NCBI RefSeq assembly: GCF_001953305.1
Contig: NZ_MTFE01000010.1
Location: 2,746,294-2,784,785, forward strand
Source of the DNA: Cnuella takakiae
GTDB lineage: Bacteria; Bacteroidota; Bacteroidia; Chitinophagales; Chitinophagaceae
Reading direction: 5' to 3'
Length of the DNA stretch: 38,492 nt
Positions 24,202 to 32,871 of this stretch are shown in pieces. Positions within the stretch are counted from its first letter, which is position 1, and every line of letters starts with the position of its first letter. Below the pieces are notes generated by a model, which made no database searches, was not told the DNA's origin, and worked only from the letters and a program-made list of their open reading frames with translations. Made by a program: the position numbers and the translations under genes.

Positions 24202-27200
24202 TTATTGTTTTATAAACTTCAGCGTAAATTGCTCACCTGCACCTTGTAAGGTCAGGATATAGGCACCGCTGGGCAGTTGTGCAATATCTACCGGCAGGCT
24301 GGTACCGCTAAGGGTTACTTTCTGCTCCATCATCCGGCGGCCATCCGTTGCGGTTACAGAGAGCAGCATGTTTTGCATGTTCATCTGTTGGCCAAATTGA
24401 ACCGTCAGCCTGGATGTAGCAGGGTTGGGGTAAAGCGTGAAGCTTTTTGTTTCAACCAGGGTTTCTGTTACTGCTGCACGGTTAAATTGTTCGCCGATGC
24501 TGGTGGTGGTTGCCTTAACGGTAATGGTGGTAGCAGTAGAAGTAGAAACATTACCCTTGTTGTCGTAAGCCTTTGCCGTGATCACATAAATGCCAGCGGG
24601 TACATTGGTCCATTTCCAACTGAAAGGGGCAATTTTCTCAATAACAATCAGGGTTGATCCACGATAGAACTCAACTTTAGCAATACCATCTGCATCACTT
24701 GCCGACGCTGTGAGCAACACGGTTCCAGGTGCGGTAAAGGTGCTGTTGGCAACAGGGCTGGTCAAGGTTACTACTGGTTTATCTCCGGCTACCACAATGG
24801 TTTCCGCATTTGAGATACTGGTGTATCCTTTTACATCAATTGCTTTTGCACTGATGGTATACGTGCCACCGGCAACGCCGCTCCAGTTGAATTCAAAAGG
24901 CGCAATACTGTCGGTTGCCATCAGGGTGGTACCGCGGTAAAACTCTACCAGTTTGATACCATCTGCATCACTTGCGTTTGCTGTAACCCTGATGCTTGCA
25001 GGTGCTGCATAAGTGTTGCTGGCAATGGGACTGGTAAGTACAATCGAAGGACTGGAATCAACAACGGTGCACACTACAGCATTGGTTGAGGTACTATAAC
25101 CTTTAACATCGTATGCTTTGGCGCTGATATTATAAGTGCCGGGTGCAAGGTCCGCATAGCTCATTTCAAAAGGAGCTAAACTGTCCGTACCAATGAGGGA
25201 GGAACCGTCGTAAAATTCCACTTTAGCTATGCCATCGGTGTCGGTTGCATTGGCGCTGATTTGAATGGCAGCGGGCGCATCTACGGTCAAAGGAACTGCA
25301 GGATTCAGCAGGCTGATGCTGGGGCTCGAATCTACAATCTTCACTTGTGTAGTGTCGGAGTTGGTAGTATAGCCTTTAACATCGGCTGCCAGGGCATAAA
25401 AAGAATAGTTGCCGGGTTGCAGTTTGGTTTGGGTGAAGGTATAAGGTGCTGTGCTGTCCATGCCCAGCAGAAAGCCGCCATTATAGAAGGCCACATATGC
25501 TATGCCATCTGCATCAATAGCATTGGCTGTGATGGTTACCGCAGCAGGCGCATCGAATGTACTACCCAATGCAGGGCCGGTTAGATTGATGGTGGGATTA
25601 GAGTTGATAACATTGATGCTATTGACAGCCGTACAGGTTGTGAAGCCTTTGATATCGGTTGCTTTTGCCCAAACAGCGTAAGAGCCGGGCGTCAGGTTCT
25701 TCCATAAAAACTCGTAGGGTGCAACAGTGTCGGTGTGCAACAGGGTTGTGCCTGTGTAAAATTCAACTTTGGCAACACCATCGCTGTCGGTAGCATTGGC
25801 GGTAACCGTAATGTTTGCAGGTGCATCATATGCAGCATGCATTAATGGGTTAACCAGGCTGATGAGGGGATTAGAAACAACCACACGGATATCGGAAGTT
25901 GCACTGCTTGCAAATTGACCTTTGTTATCAATTGCTTTTACCGAGATGCTATAGTTGCCTGCTGCAACACCGTTCCAGGTAAATTCAAAAGGCGCAATTG
26001 AATCGGCACCAATCAAAGTTGTTCCGTTGTAAAATTCCATTCTTTTGATGCCATCAGGATCTGAAGCGGAACCAGTTATCCGGATGGCTGCAGGTGCATC
26101 AAATGCATTCCCGGAAACCGGGCTGATCAGTGATACGGTGGGCAAAGTAACTACTTCGCCTATTTTCATCAGTACGGCGGATGTGTAGGCCTTCAGTACA
26201 ATATTGCCATTGAATGTTTTTCCGGTAGCATCGGCATACATGCCGGGCAGGCTTTGCGACAGGTCGGACTTGCTGGCATTGAAAGCAAAGAAATAAAGGC
26301 TGTCCGTATTGGCAGCAATAGGGTAGAAATAAGGTGATTTGGAAGAGTTGCGATCAAAGCCATAAGCAGCTTTCCACTGAGCCAGGTTGTATTTGGAAGT
26401 GATGGATGAAGTTGTGTACAGGTTGGCTACCGCCTGGATGGTGATATTATCATCAACCGGACGGAGGTAGTAATTGCTGTCCATTGCGCCAAAACTTGCG
26501 ATATCAGTAGTCTTGGAATTAAACTGTGCAACTTGTTGTTTGCTCTCTTTTGAAAAGAAGATATTGCCCTTCAGGTTTACATTTCTGATGGGTAGCATAA
26601 CCGCATTGTCGTGGTTGATCAATACCTGGTTGGAATTGTCAAAACAGGTGTTGTTAAAAAGGTTGATGTTTTGGTTGTTGTGGAGATAGATGCCGTTCTT
26701 GCCACAGCGAGCTACTGTATTCCCAATCAGGTCTACACCAGTAACATTATCATCCAGGTAAATTCCGGAAGCTTGTTGTGTGGTTTTAAAGGTAGTTCCC
26801 TCTTTGGCCCCAATTCCGTCCAGAATGATATTGTTTTGGATTTTGCGGCCAAAATGACTGGTCGTTGTGGTGCTGGAGTAAATACCACCCACATCATCTT
26901 TAATGAAAGCAAAGTTGGTGATCAGGTTGTTCTTGATTACAAGGTCGTCGCCATCAAAACGAATACCTGCATAACCACTGCTGTCGATGGTATTGTATTC
27001 AATCAGGGCATTGTCTGCAAGGATCCGGATACCACACTCATTGTTGGTACCATTCTGGCCCATGCCAGCAATAACGCCCGATTTGCTGATATCATTATTC
27101 CGGATAGTAGCAAATTGAATCCTGCCAGGCATCATAATACCATTGCTGTTACAAGCGGTGATGCTGTTGTTTTCTATAACCAAGTTTGTTGAAATAGAAG

Positions 27201-28137
27201 CCCAGATACCATTTTGGCCACAGAACCTGATATTACAGTCTTGAATGAAAATATGGTCAGATGAGTAGATGTCTATACCATTTTCGTTGCCTCCTTCAAT
27301 CGAAAGGTTTTGAATTTTGATGTAGTTATCATCATAAATGGCAAATGCATCAGCGGTATTACCTACCTGAATGTCAAAAGCAGCGGGTGTTTTGGAACCT
27401 AAAAAAACCGTGATCTTTTTTGTTGCTGCATTGTATGCCCATTCACCAACCTGGTCGAGCGTACGCACATCATTTTGGATGAAGTACCCAAAACCTTCTT
27501 CGGGTGTATAGGTTACACCCGTATTGTAAGTTAAGGTGGTTCCTGTATGCGCTGTTATGGGAGTTTTATCAATTGTCCAGTGGCTGCTGCGAATAACGAG
27601 TTCTGCACCGGTCCAGTTGATGGCAGAACTAAGTTCATTATCGGTAATTGTTTTGGTGCCTATGGTTTCAAAACTCAGGTAGCCCTTGTTCAATTCATCT
27701 GCATTGGGCCACCTGCCTATGGGCTGGTTGGTACCATTTATGGAAACTACATTGATTCGGCTGCCAAGGGCAGCATCTGTTGCTTCATACAGGCCATTGC
27801 CTTTAGAAGTCCAACTCGTAAGTTTTTTGAAGGCATTAATAACTGGTTTTGCACCCGAGCCATAAGCGCCAAACACCAGGGGTGCCGTTGCAGTGCCGGA
27901 GACGGTAACTTTTACACTGCCATAAAAGGTGTCGCCACGACGGAAAAGAACGGAATCTCCGGGTTTCAGCGTGGGAACAATTGCGTTGAGTTTGGTAAGT
28001 GAGCGCCAGGGAGTAGCCGGGCTGGAAGCTTGCGTTGCAGTGCGGGCATCATCACCATTTGCCGCAAAGTAATAGTTGGTTGCGTTGGCCATGCTTGCAC
28101 AAAATGCAAGGATGGCAGCTAGTAAAATTGTTTTCAT
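24202..28137 (-). CDS. Secreted right-handed beta-helix protein with six Ig-like repeats and a T9SS C-terminal domain
   Basis: A 1311-residue exported protein. Residues 1-19 are a signal peptide (MKTILLAAILAFCASMANA). Residues ~20-110 (NYYFAANGDDARTATQASSP, SVLFRRGDTFYGSVKV) are the usual cap of pectate-lyase-like or parallel beta-helix proteins. Short Asn-rich turns to ~540 (VIENNSITACNSNGIMM, IEYNTIDSSGYAGIRF, VIKNNLITNF) form the helix. Residues ~665-1210 hold six Ig-like domains of about 90 residues, each with DAPAxIxxxAxAxDxDGI, a VEFYxGxTLI strand and APFxFxW. The last ~80 residues (SFTLYPNPATSRLTVQF...LTLKFIKQ) are a type IX secretion sorting domain, so it should reach the cell surface. 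Likely a polysaccharide-binding or -cleaving protein (inference). Start chosen at the ATG before the signal peptide. Confidence 0.93.
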   Translation of the reverse strand: MKTILLAAILAFCASMANATNYYFAANGDDARTATQASSPATPWRSLTKLNAIVPTLKPGDSVLFRRGDTFYGSVKVTVSGTATAPLVFGAYGSGAKPVINAFKKLTSWTSKGNGLYEATDAALGSRINVVSINGTNQPIGRWPNADELNKGYLSFETIGTKTITDNELSSAINWTGAELVIRSSHWTIDKTPITAHTGTTLTYNTGVTYTPEEGFGYFIQNDVRTLDQVGEWAYNAATKKITVFLGSKTPAAFDIQVGNTADAFAIYDDNYIKIQNLSIEGGNENGIDIYSSDHIFIQDCNIRFCGQNGIWASISTNLVIENNSITACNSNGIMMPGRIQFATIRNNDISKSGVIAGMGQNGTNNECGIRILADNALIEYNTIDSSGYAGIRFDGDDLVIKNNLITNFAFIKDDVGGIYSSTTTTSHFGRKIQNNIILDGIGAKEGTTFKTTQQASGIYLDDNVTGVDLIGNTVARCGKNGIYLHNNQNINLFNNTCFDNSNQVLINHDNAVMLPIRNVNLKGNIFFSKESKQQVAQFNSKTTDIASFGAMDSNYYLRPVDDNITIQAVANLYTTSSITSKYNLAQWKAAYGFDRNSSKSPYFYPIAANTDSLYFFAFNASKSDLSQSLPGMYADATGKTFNGNIVLKAYTSAVLMKIGEVVTLPTVSLISPVSGNAFDAPAAIRITGSASDPDGIKRMEFYNGTTLIGADSIAPFEFTWNGVAAGNYSISVKAIDNKGQFASSATSDIRVVVSNPLISLVNPLMHAAYDAPANITVTANATDSDGVAKVEFYTGTTLLHTDTVAPYEFLWKNLTPGSYAVWAKATDIKGFTTCTAVNSINVINSNPTINLTGPALGSTFDAPAAVTITANAIDADGIAYVAFYNGGFLLGMDSTAPYTFTQTKLQPGNYSFYALAADVKGYTTNSDTTQVKIVDSSPSISLLNPAVPLTVDAPAAIQISANATDTDGIAKVEFYDGSSLIGTDSLAPFEMSYADLAPGTYNISAKAYDVKGYSTSTNAVVCTVVDSSPSIVLTSPIASNTYAAPASIRVTANASDADGIKLVEFYRGTTLMATDSIAPFEFNWSGVAGGTYTISAKAIDVKGYTSISNAETIVVAGDKPVVTLTSPVANSTFTAPGTVLLTASASDADGIAKVEFYRGSTLIVIEKIAPFSWKWTNVPAGIYVITAKAYDNKGNVSTSTATTITVKATTTSIGEQFNRAAVTETLVETKSFTLYPNPATSRLTVQFGQQMNMQNMLLSVTATDGRRMMEQKVTLSGTSLPVDIAQLPSGAYILTLQGAGEQFTLKFIKQ

Positions 28138-28194
28138 GGGATAGGATTGGGTGCAACGAAACAGGTTCGTTAACAGCGTAAAGTAACTCAACAC

Positions 28195-28779
28195 TTATTA
28201 TAGAAAGTTTGACTTGAAGGTTGATTTTTGACTTGCTAGGTGAAAATCTTAAGCAATCGTGAGGGGATTCCTGAAGGATGTAAAGTAGAAAAGGATATAT
28301 AAGTTCCTTATTGCCCCTATTGCCGTGGATAAGTGCGCTATTGGGCTGATAATTAATGCAGTGTGTTGTGTAGGTATTACGCTGTTGCAGGTGTGGTTTT
28401 TACGCACCTTTGCCGTTATATTACATATTCCTTCGATGCACTTAAGAATTTATAGTACTAATAATCAATTTATAATAATTGATCGTTGTCGTACTAAGCT
28501 TTCTTAAGAATAATGGTTTACATATTTCTATTGCTTGTAAGTAGTAAGTGAATTTCTCTATTAAGAGTGTAATACTTTTTTGCCTGCTTATTATATATGA
28601 TTTGGATTTCAAAACCATAAACAAACAGCAGGGTTTCAAAGTCCGGGTTTAAAATGTTTTTTCATTTGGTTACGTGTGTAAGGAAAAGTATCATCCATTT
28701 ACCGGGCATCCTTGAAATGCCTTTGATACAGTAATGCTTACTTTAAAATGGTTTAATTTCTCCTACCTTACTGTTTGCC
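28195..28779. other. AT-rich gap of about 600 bases without a recognised gene
   Basis: The spacer lies between two divergent genes (secreted beta-helix protein and dnaG). It is markedly more AT-rich than its surroundings. It holds a nested dyad at 28441-28508. Two short open frames (about 60 residues each, 28325-28507 plus and 28442-28639 minus) lack protein character, and their overlap with the dyad makes coding unlikely. I see no tRNA or known riboswitch fold. Confidence 0.6.
28441..28508. other. Nested three-part dyad in the AT-rich gap
   Basis: Three sets of arms share almost the same centre: CTTAAGAA/TTCTTAAG (28441-28448, 28501-28508), TAGTAC/GTACTA (28453-28458, 28491-28496) and ATCAATT/AATTGAT (28464-28470, 28477-28483), with a TATAAT loop. 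Internal loops are 4/4 and 5/7 bases. It could be a structured RNA or a cruciform/operator; AT-rich sequence makes chance pairing easier. Confidence 0.5.
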
Positions 28780-28787
28780 TATTTTTG
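28780..28787 (+). promoter_or_regulatory. Putative -7 element (TATTTTTG) of dnaG
   Basis: Exact TAnnTTTG match ending 4 bases before the GTG start of dnaG, predicting a leaderless transcript. Confidence 0.5.
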
Positions 28788-28791
28788 CCCT

Positions 28792-30825
28792 GTGATCACC
28801 CAGGAAACGATACAACAGATACAGAACCGCATCGATGTGCTCGACATCGTCGGCTCTTTTGTGAAGCTGAAGAAAAGAGGCGCCAACTATCTCGGGCTTT
28901 GTCCCTTTCACAACGAAAAATCACCCTCCTTTACCGTTTCGCCATCAAAGGAAATCTTCAAGTGTTTTGGTTGCGGCAAAAGCGGCAACTCCATTTCCTT
29001 TGTAATGGAACACGAAAAGCTTTCCTATGTGGAGGCTTTACGGTGGCTTGCCGCCCGGTATAATATAGAGGTACAGGAAACCGAGACCTCGCCGGAAAAA
29101 AAGCAGCAGTACCAGACTGCCGAAAGCCTGCACATCCTGAATGCATTTGCCCAAAAGTTTTACGCCCGCCAGCTTACCGAAACAGAAACGGGCCAGGCCA
29201 TCGGTTTGAGTTACCTGAAGGAGCGGGGCTTTAATGATGAAATCATAACCAAATTCGGACTGGGGTATGCACCCGAAAGCAGGGATGCCCTTACCAGTGA
29301 AGCATTAGCCAACCAGTACAGCGCCGAGTTGTTGCTGAAGGCCGGGCTTTCTGCTAACCGCTACGAACAACTGGTAGATAATTATCGCGACCGCATCATC
29401 TTTCCTATTCACAACGTAAGTGGAAAGATCATTGGCTTTGGTGCACGCCTGATCAAGAAGAACGATAAGGCGCCCAAGTACATTAATACGCCGGAGAATG
29501 AACTGTATATCAAGAGCCGTATCCTGTATGGTACCTATTTTGCCCGGCAGGCCATTGATAAGGCCGACGAGTGCCTGCTGGTAGAAGGTTATACCGATGT
29601 AATTTCGCTGCACCAGGCCGGCATCGAAAACGTAGTGGCCAGTGGCGGTACCTCGCTTACCGTTGACCAACTGCGGCTGATACGCAAGTACACCAGCAAC
29701 CTTACCATTATCTATGATGGCGACAACGCAGGTATCAAGGCTGCCCTCCGTGGCCTGGACATGGCACTGGAAGAAAGCCTTAACGTAAAGCTGGTGCTTA
29801 TTCCGGATGGCGAAGATCCGGACAGCTATGTACGCAAGGTGGGGGCGCAGGAATTCCGCAATTTCATCCTGCGCAACAAAAAGGATTTTATCTTCTTCCA
29901 GCTGGAAGTGCTGTTGAAAGAAGCCGGCGGAGATGCACAGAAAAAGTCGGAAGTGGTAAATGGCATTGCCGAAACCATTTCCAAGATTGATAAAGCCGAA
30001 GACTTTACCCGGCAGCAGGATTATATCCGCAAGTGCGCCGAGTTGTTGCAAATTGATGAAAGCGGTTTTACCAACCTGGTTAATAAAAATATCCGCAACC
30101 GCATCTCGGCGCAGGAAGGAAAAATACCCTTTGAGGAAGCACAGGTACATGCCGAAAATGCCCGAAAAGCAGAAGAGACCAACTTTACCGACGAGACCTT
30201 CAACCTGATTTTTAAGGACGAAATTTATGAACGCGATCTTGCCCGTGTGCTGCTGGAATTTGGCGACCGCCAGTACGACGATACCCGCAACGTGGTAGAA
30301 TACGTACTTTCCGAACTCCCCGATGAGAGCCTTTTTGAAAACAAACAGGTAAAGCGCCTGATTGATGAATACCGCATTGCCTGGGAAGGCACCGGCTCAC
30401 TATTGGAACGCAATTTTTTTATCTACAACGAAGACCATTCCCTAAGCACGCTTGCCGTTTCGGTACTGCAAAAAAAGGATGATGAAAGTCCCAAGTGGAA
30501 GTCGGAGATGAGCCAAAGCTCGGGTTATCAAAAGAACTTTTTCAATACACCTTACGAAGAGTTCATGGCCACCATTCATAACCGGGGCAAAAAAACCATC
30601 AACGACTACCTTAAGATTGCGGAGGATAAATACCAGTACGATGTAGATAAAGTAGTAACCTATATCAACCTCAAAAAAGTAAAAAGGCTGCTGCTTGAAA
30701 ACCAGCACGACCTGCAGAACCTTCCTTATTCCGATAAGATGAAGGAACTGATTCAAACCCACAACTACCTGAAAAACCTGGAAATGGAACTGTCTAAAAA
30801 GCTGGGCAGCGTCATCTTTAAATAA
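28792..30825 (+). CDS. dnaG: DNA primase
   Basis: Synthesises RNA primers at the replication fork with the DnaB helicase. The 677 residues contain the N-terminal CHC2 zinc ribbon (Cys37, His40, Cys58, Cys61 in CPFH...CFGC) and the TOPRIM catalytic core with LVEGYTD (Glu265, Asp269) and YDGDNAG (Asp309, Asp311). A C-terminal helicase-binding region of ~220 residues follows, ending in the coiled-coil-like MKELIQTHNYLKNLEMELSKKLG. It is longer than E. coli DnaG (581) because of that C-terminus. The start is a GTG (MITQETIQQIQNRIDVLDIV), the only codon giving the family N-terminus. Confidence 0.98.
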   Translation: MITQETIQQIQNRIDVLDIVGSFVKLKKRGANYLGLCPFHNEKSPSFTVSPSKEIFKCFGCGKSGNSISFVMEHEKLSYVEALRWLAARYNIEVQETETSPEKKQQYQTAESLHILNAFAQKFYARQLTETETGQAIGLSYLKERGFNDEIITKFGLGYAPESRDALTSEALANQYSAELLLKAGLSANRYEQLVDNYRDRIIFPIHNVSGKIIGFGARLIKKNDKAPKYINTPENELYIKSRILYGTYFARQAIDKADECLLVEGYTDVISLHQAGIENVVASGGTSLTVDQLRLIRKYTSNLTIIYDGDNAGIKAALRGLDMALEESLNVKLVLIPDGEDPDSYVRKVGAQEFRNFILRNKKDFIFFQLEVLLKEAGGDAQKKSEVVNGIAETISKIDKAEDFTRQQDYIRKCAELLQIDESGFTNLVNKNIRNRISAQEGKIPFEEAQVHAENARKAEETNFTDETFNLIFKDEIYERDLARVLLEFGDRQYDDTRNVVEYVLSELPDESLFENKQVKRLIDEYRIAWEGTGSLLERNFFIYNEDHSLSTLAVSVLQKKDDESPKWKSEMSQSSGYQKNFFNTPYEEFMATIHNRGKKTINDYLKIAEDKYQYDVDKVVTYINLKKVKRLLLENQHDLQNLPYSDKMKELIQTHNYLKNLEMELSKKLGSVIFK

Positions 30826-30858
30826 GCTTACCGGCGGGGCATATCCCCCTTTTTCATA

Positions 30859-30895
30859 TACATCCCTGCTTTAACCTGGAGGATGCAGGGATGTA
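30859..30895 (+). terminator. Hairpin after dnaG, possible terminator
   Basis: TACATCCCTGC (30859-30869) and GCAGGGATGTA (30885-30895) are perfect 11-base arms around a 15-base loop. The following sequence (CATTATTTGG) is only weakly T-rich, so termination is uncertain. Confidence 0.5.
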
Positions 30896-30994
30896 CATTA
30901 TTTGGTACTGCAACTTCCCTGTTATTACTTCCGTTGATCTTTCTCTGTTGGTACGCTGGCCTGGTTTTTATCCCTTTATCTGTAAATAAAGGGC

Positions 30995-32455
30995 ATGTTG
31001 CACCGGTTGTTATTTGCAATGGTTGTGCTGGCCACCATGGTACTGCACACAGGTTGTTACCGCATCAAAAAATCGGCGGGAGGCGGGCAGCGCACCCAAT
31101 TGGGGGAACGCCGTTATGCCGCTGGCGATATATTATTGCCGCCGGGATATGGCGCCCAATTGGTGGCTTCAGGCCTTAACTATCCTACAGCGGTGAGCTT
31201 CGACGCCGCAGGTAACCTTTACTGCATAGAATCTGGATATTCTTACGGAGAAGATTTTACCACGCCCCGCCTGCTGCGGCTGAAAGCTGGCGGGCAAACT
31301 ACAGTGATAGCTACCGGCGACAAGAACGGCCCCTGGACGGGTATCGATTTTCACGAGGGTAAGTTTTATGTGGCTGAAGGCGGCGTGCTGGAAGGTGGTC
31401 GCATTGTAGAAATTGACCCTTCCGGAACCATCAGGCCTCTGATCAGCAATTTGCCTTCATTTGGCGATCACCACACCAATGGACCGGTGGTTCGGGATGG
31501 GCAGCTTTATTTTTCCATTGGTACAGCTACGAACAGCGGGGTGGTAGGCGCCGACAACGCTAATTATGGCTGGCTGAAGCGCAAGCCAACTTTCCATGAT
31601 ATCGCCTGCAGGGACATTATTCTTTCGGGCCAAAACTTCAATACAACGAACGTGCTTACCGAAGCGCCAGCCGATGTAGCCATCACCGGCGCTTTTATGC
31701 CCTATGGTACCGGCACCAACAAAGGACAGGTAGTGCGGGGGCAGGTACCCTGTAGCGGCGCCATCCTCCGGATGCCGCTGAAAGGCGGCGCCCCACAATT
31801 GGTGGCTTGGGGCCTGCGCAATCCATTCGGGTTGGCTTTTGCGCCCAACGGGAAACTATATACTACCGAAAATGCTTTTGATGAACGGGGCAGCCGCCCG
31901 GTTTGGGGCGCTGGCGATGTGTTGTGGGAAGTGCAGCAGGGACTTTGGTATGGCTGGCCCGATTTCTCGGCAGGTAAACCCATTGCCAGCGATGAGGAAT
32001 TCAACCCTAAAAAAGGAGGGCAGAACTTGAGGCCTATTCTTCAGGAGTATCCCAACCAACCACCAAAACCTGCCGCCATTTTCGGGGTCCATTCATCGGC
32101 CAACGGTTTTGATTTTTCCCGGGGTACAGCTTTTGGTTTCGAGGGGCAGGCATTTGTCGCCTTATTTGGCGATATGGCGCCTGAGGTAGGAAAGGTTTGG
32201 TCGCCGGTAGGTTTTAAGGTTGTACGTGTAGCGGTTGCCACCGGTGTTATCCGCGATTTTGCCGTCAATAAGGGTAAACGCAATGGCCCTGCATCCTGGC
32301 TGAACAATGGCGGCCTGGAACGCCCGGTGGCTGTGAAATTTGATCCCACGGGCACCAGCCTCTACATAGTAGATTTCGGTAAGATGCACACCGATGCCAC
32401 CGGCTCGCATCCCCAAAAAGCAAGTGGCGCTATCTGGAAAATTTATAAGAAATGA
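30995..32455 (+). CDS. PQQ-type sugar dehydrogenase-like beta-propeller lipoprotein
   Basis: A 486-residue predicted lipoprotein: signal peptide MLHRLLFAMVVLATMVLHTGC with Cys21 in the lipobox. The mature part resembles the glucose/sorbosone dehydrogenase beta-propeller: YPTAVSFDAAGNLYCIE, then GPWTGIDFHEGKFYVAEGG, the ITGAFMPYGTGTNKG region, and LVAWGLRNPFGLAFAPNGKLYTTENAFDERGSRP, the blade that in sGDH-type enzymes supports the PQQ and calcium sites. The substrate is unknown. The last bases overlap the start of a cytochrome c gene, which would fit electron transfer from the dehydrogenase to a membrane-anchored heme protein (inference). An alternative is a non-catalytic propeller. Confidence 0.85.
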   Translation: MLHRLLFAMVVLATMVLHTGCYRIKKSAGGGQRTQLGERRYAAGDILLPPGYGAQLVASGLNYPTAVSFDAAGNLYCIESGYSYGEDFTTPRLLRLKAGGQTTVIATGDKNGPWTGIDFHEGKFYVAEGGVLEGGRIVEIDPSGTIRPLISNLPSFGDHHTNGPVVRDGQLYFSIGTATNSGVVGADNANYGWLKRKPTFHDIACRDIILSGQNFNTTNVLTEAPADVAITGAFMPYGTGTNKGQVVRGQVPCSGAILRMPLKGGAPQLVAWGLRNPFGLAFAPNGKLYTTENAFDERGSRPVWGAGDVLWEVQQGLWYGWPDFSAGKPIASDEEFNPKKGGQNLRPILQEYPNQPPKPAAIFGVHSSANGFDFSRGTAFGFEGQAFVALFGDMAPEVGKVWSPVGFKVVRVAVATGVIRDFAVNKGKRNGPASWLNNGGLERPVAVKFDPTGTSLYIVDFGKMHTDATGSHPQKASGAIWKIYKK

Positions 32456-32796
32456 GTATGAACAGCAAAGCTGCCTCTGCAATTGTATTGTTCCTGGTAG
32501 TGCTGGCTTCCTGCGCAGTGCGGAAAAGTGAACCGGTAAAAGGAACCTATTTCCAGCCGAAAAACAGTACGGTGGCCAGAGGAGAACAACTGTACATGAT
32601 TCATTGCCAGAAATGTCACCCCGGCGGCGAAGCTGGCCTTGGTCCGGCAATAAACGCCAACCCGGCACCGCAGTTCCTGAAGCGATTCCAGGTGCGGCAT
32701 GGCCTGGGCGTCATGCCTTCCTTTAAGCCAGAGGAGATTTCCCGGGCCGACCTCCACGCCATTTCAAAGTACATGAAGCAGTGGAAGCACTATTGA
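32452..32796 (+). CDS. Small lipoprotein c-type cytochrome
   Basis: A 114-residue c-type cytochrome. A signal peptide with lipobox (VVLASC, Cys21) anchors it in a membrane facing the periplasm. The heme attachment motif is Cys52-Gln-Lys-Cys55-His56 and the distal ligand is probably Met88 (GVMPSF). Length and motif placement match single-heme class I cytochromes. The ATG overlaps the upstream stop codon (ATGA), so it is translationally coupled to the beta-propeller gene; a second ATG is two codons later. It is likely the electron acceptor of that protein. Confidence 0.92.
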   Translation: MSMNSKAASAIVLFLVVLASCAVRKSEPVKGTYFQPKNSTVARGEQLYMIHCQKCHPGGEAGLGPAINANPAPQFLKRFQVRHGLGVMPSFKPEEISRADLHAISKYMKQWKHY

Positions 32797-32813
32797 TTAA
32801 TACGAGGGTTCAT

Positions 32814-32852
32814 AAATGAAAAGGCGCCATCCCGGATGGCGCCTTTTCATTT
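32814..32852. terminator. Bidirectional terminator between cytochrome c and kdsA
   Basis: Perfect 18-base arms AAATGAAAAGGCGCCATC (32814-32831) and GATGGCGCCTTTTCATTT (32835-32852) around CCG. T-rich on both strands, it serves the convergent cytochrome c (+) and kdsA (-). Confidence 0.9.
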
Positions 32853-32871
32853 AGGTATCTGTGTATGAAAT

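Noticed and set aside
28325-28639. Two short open frames in the AT-rich gap
   Set aside because: They overlap each other on opposite strands and the nested dyad, and have no protein-like composition.
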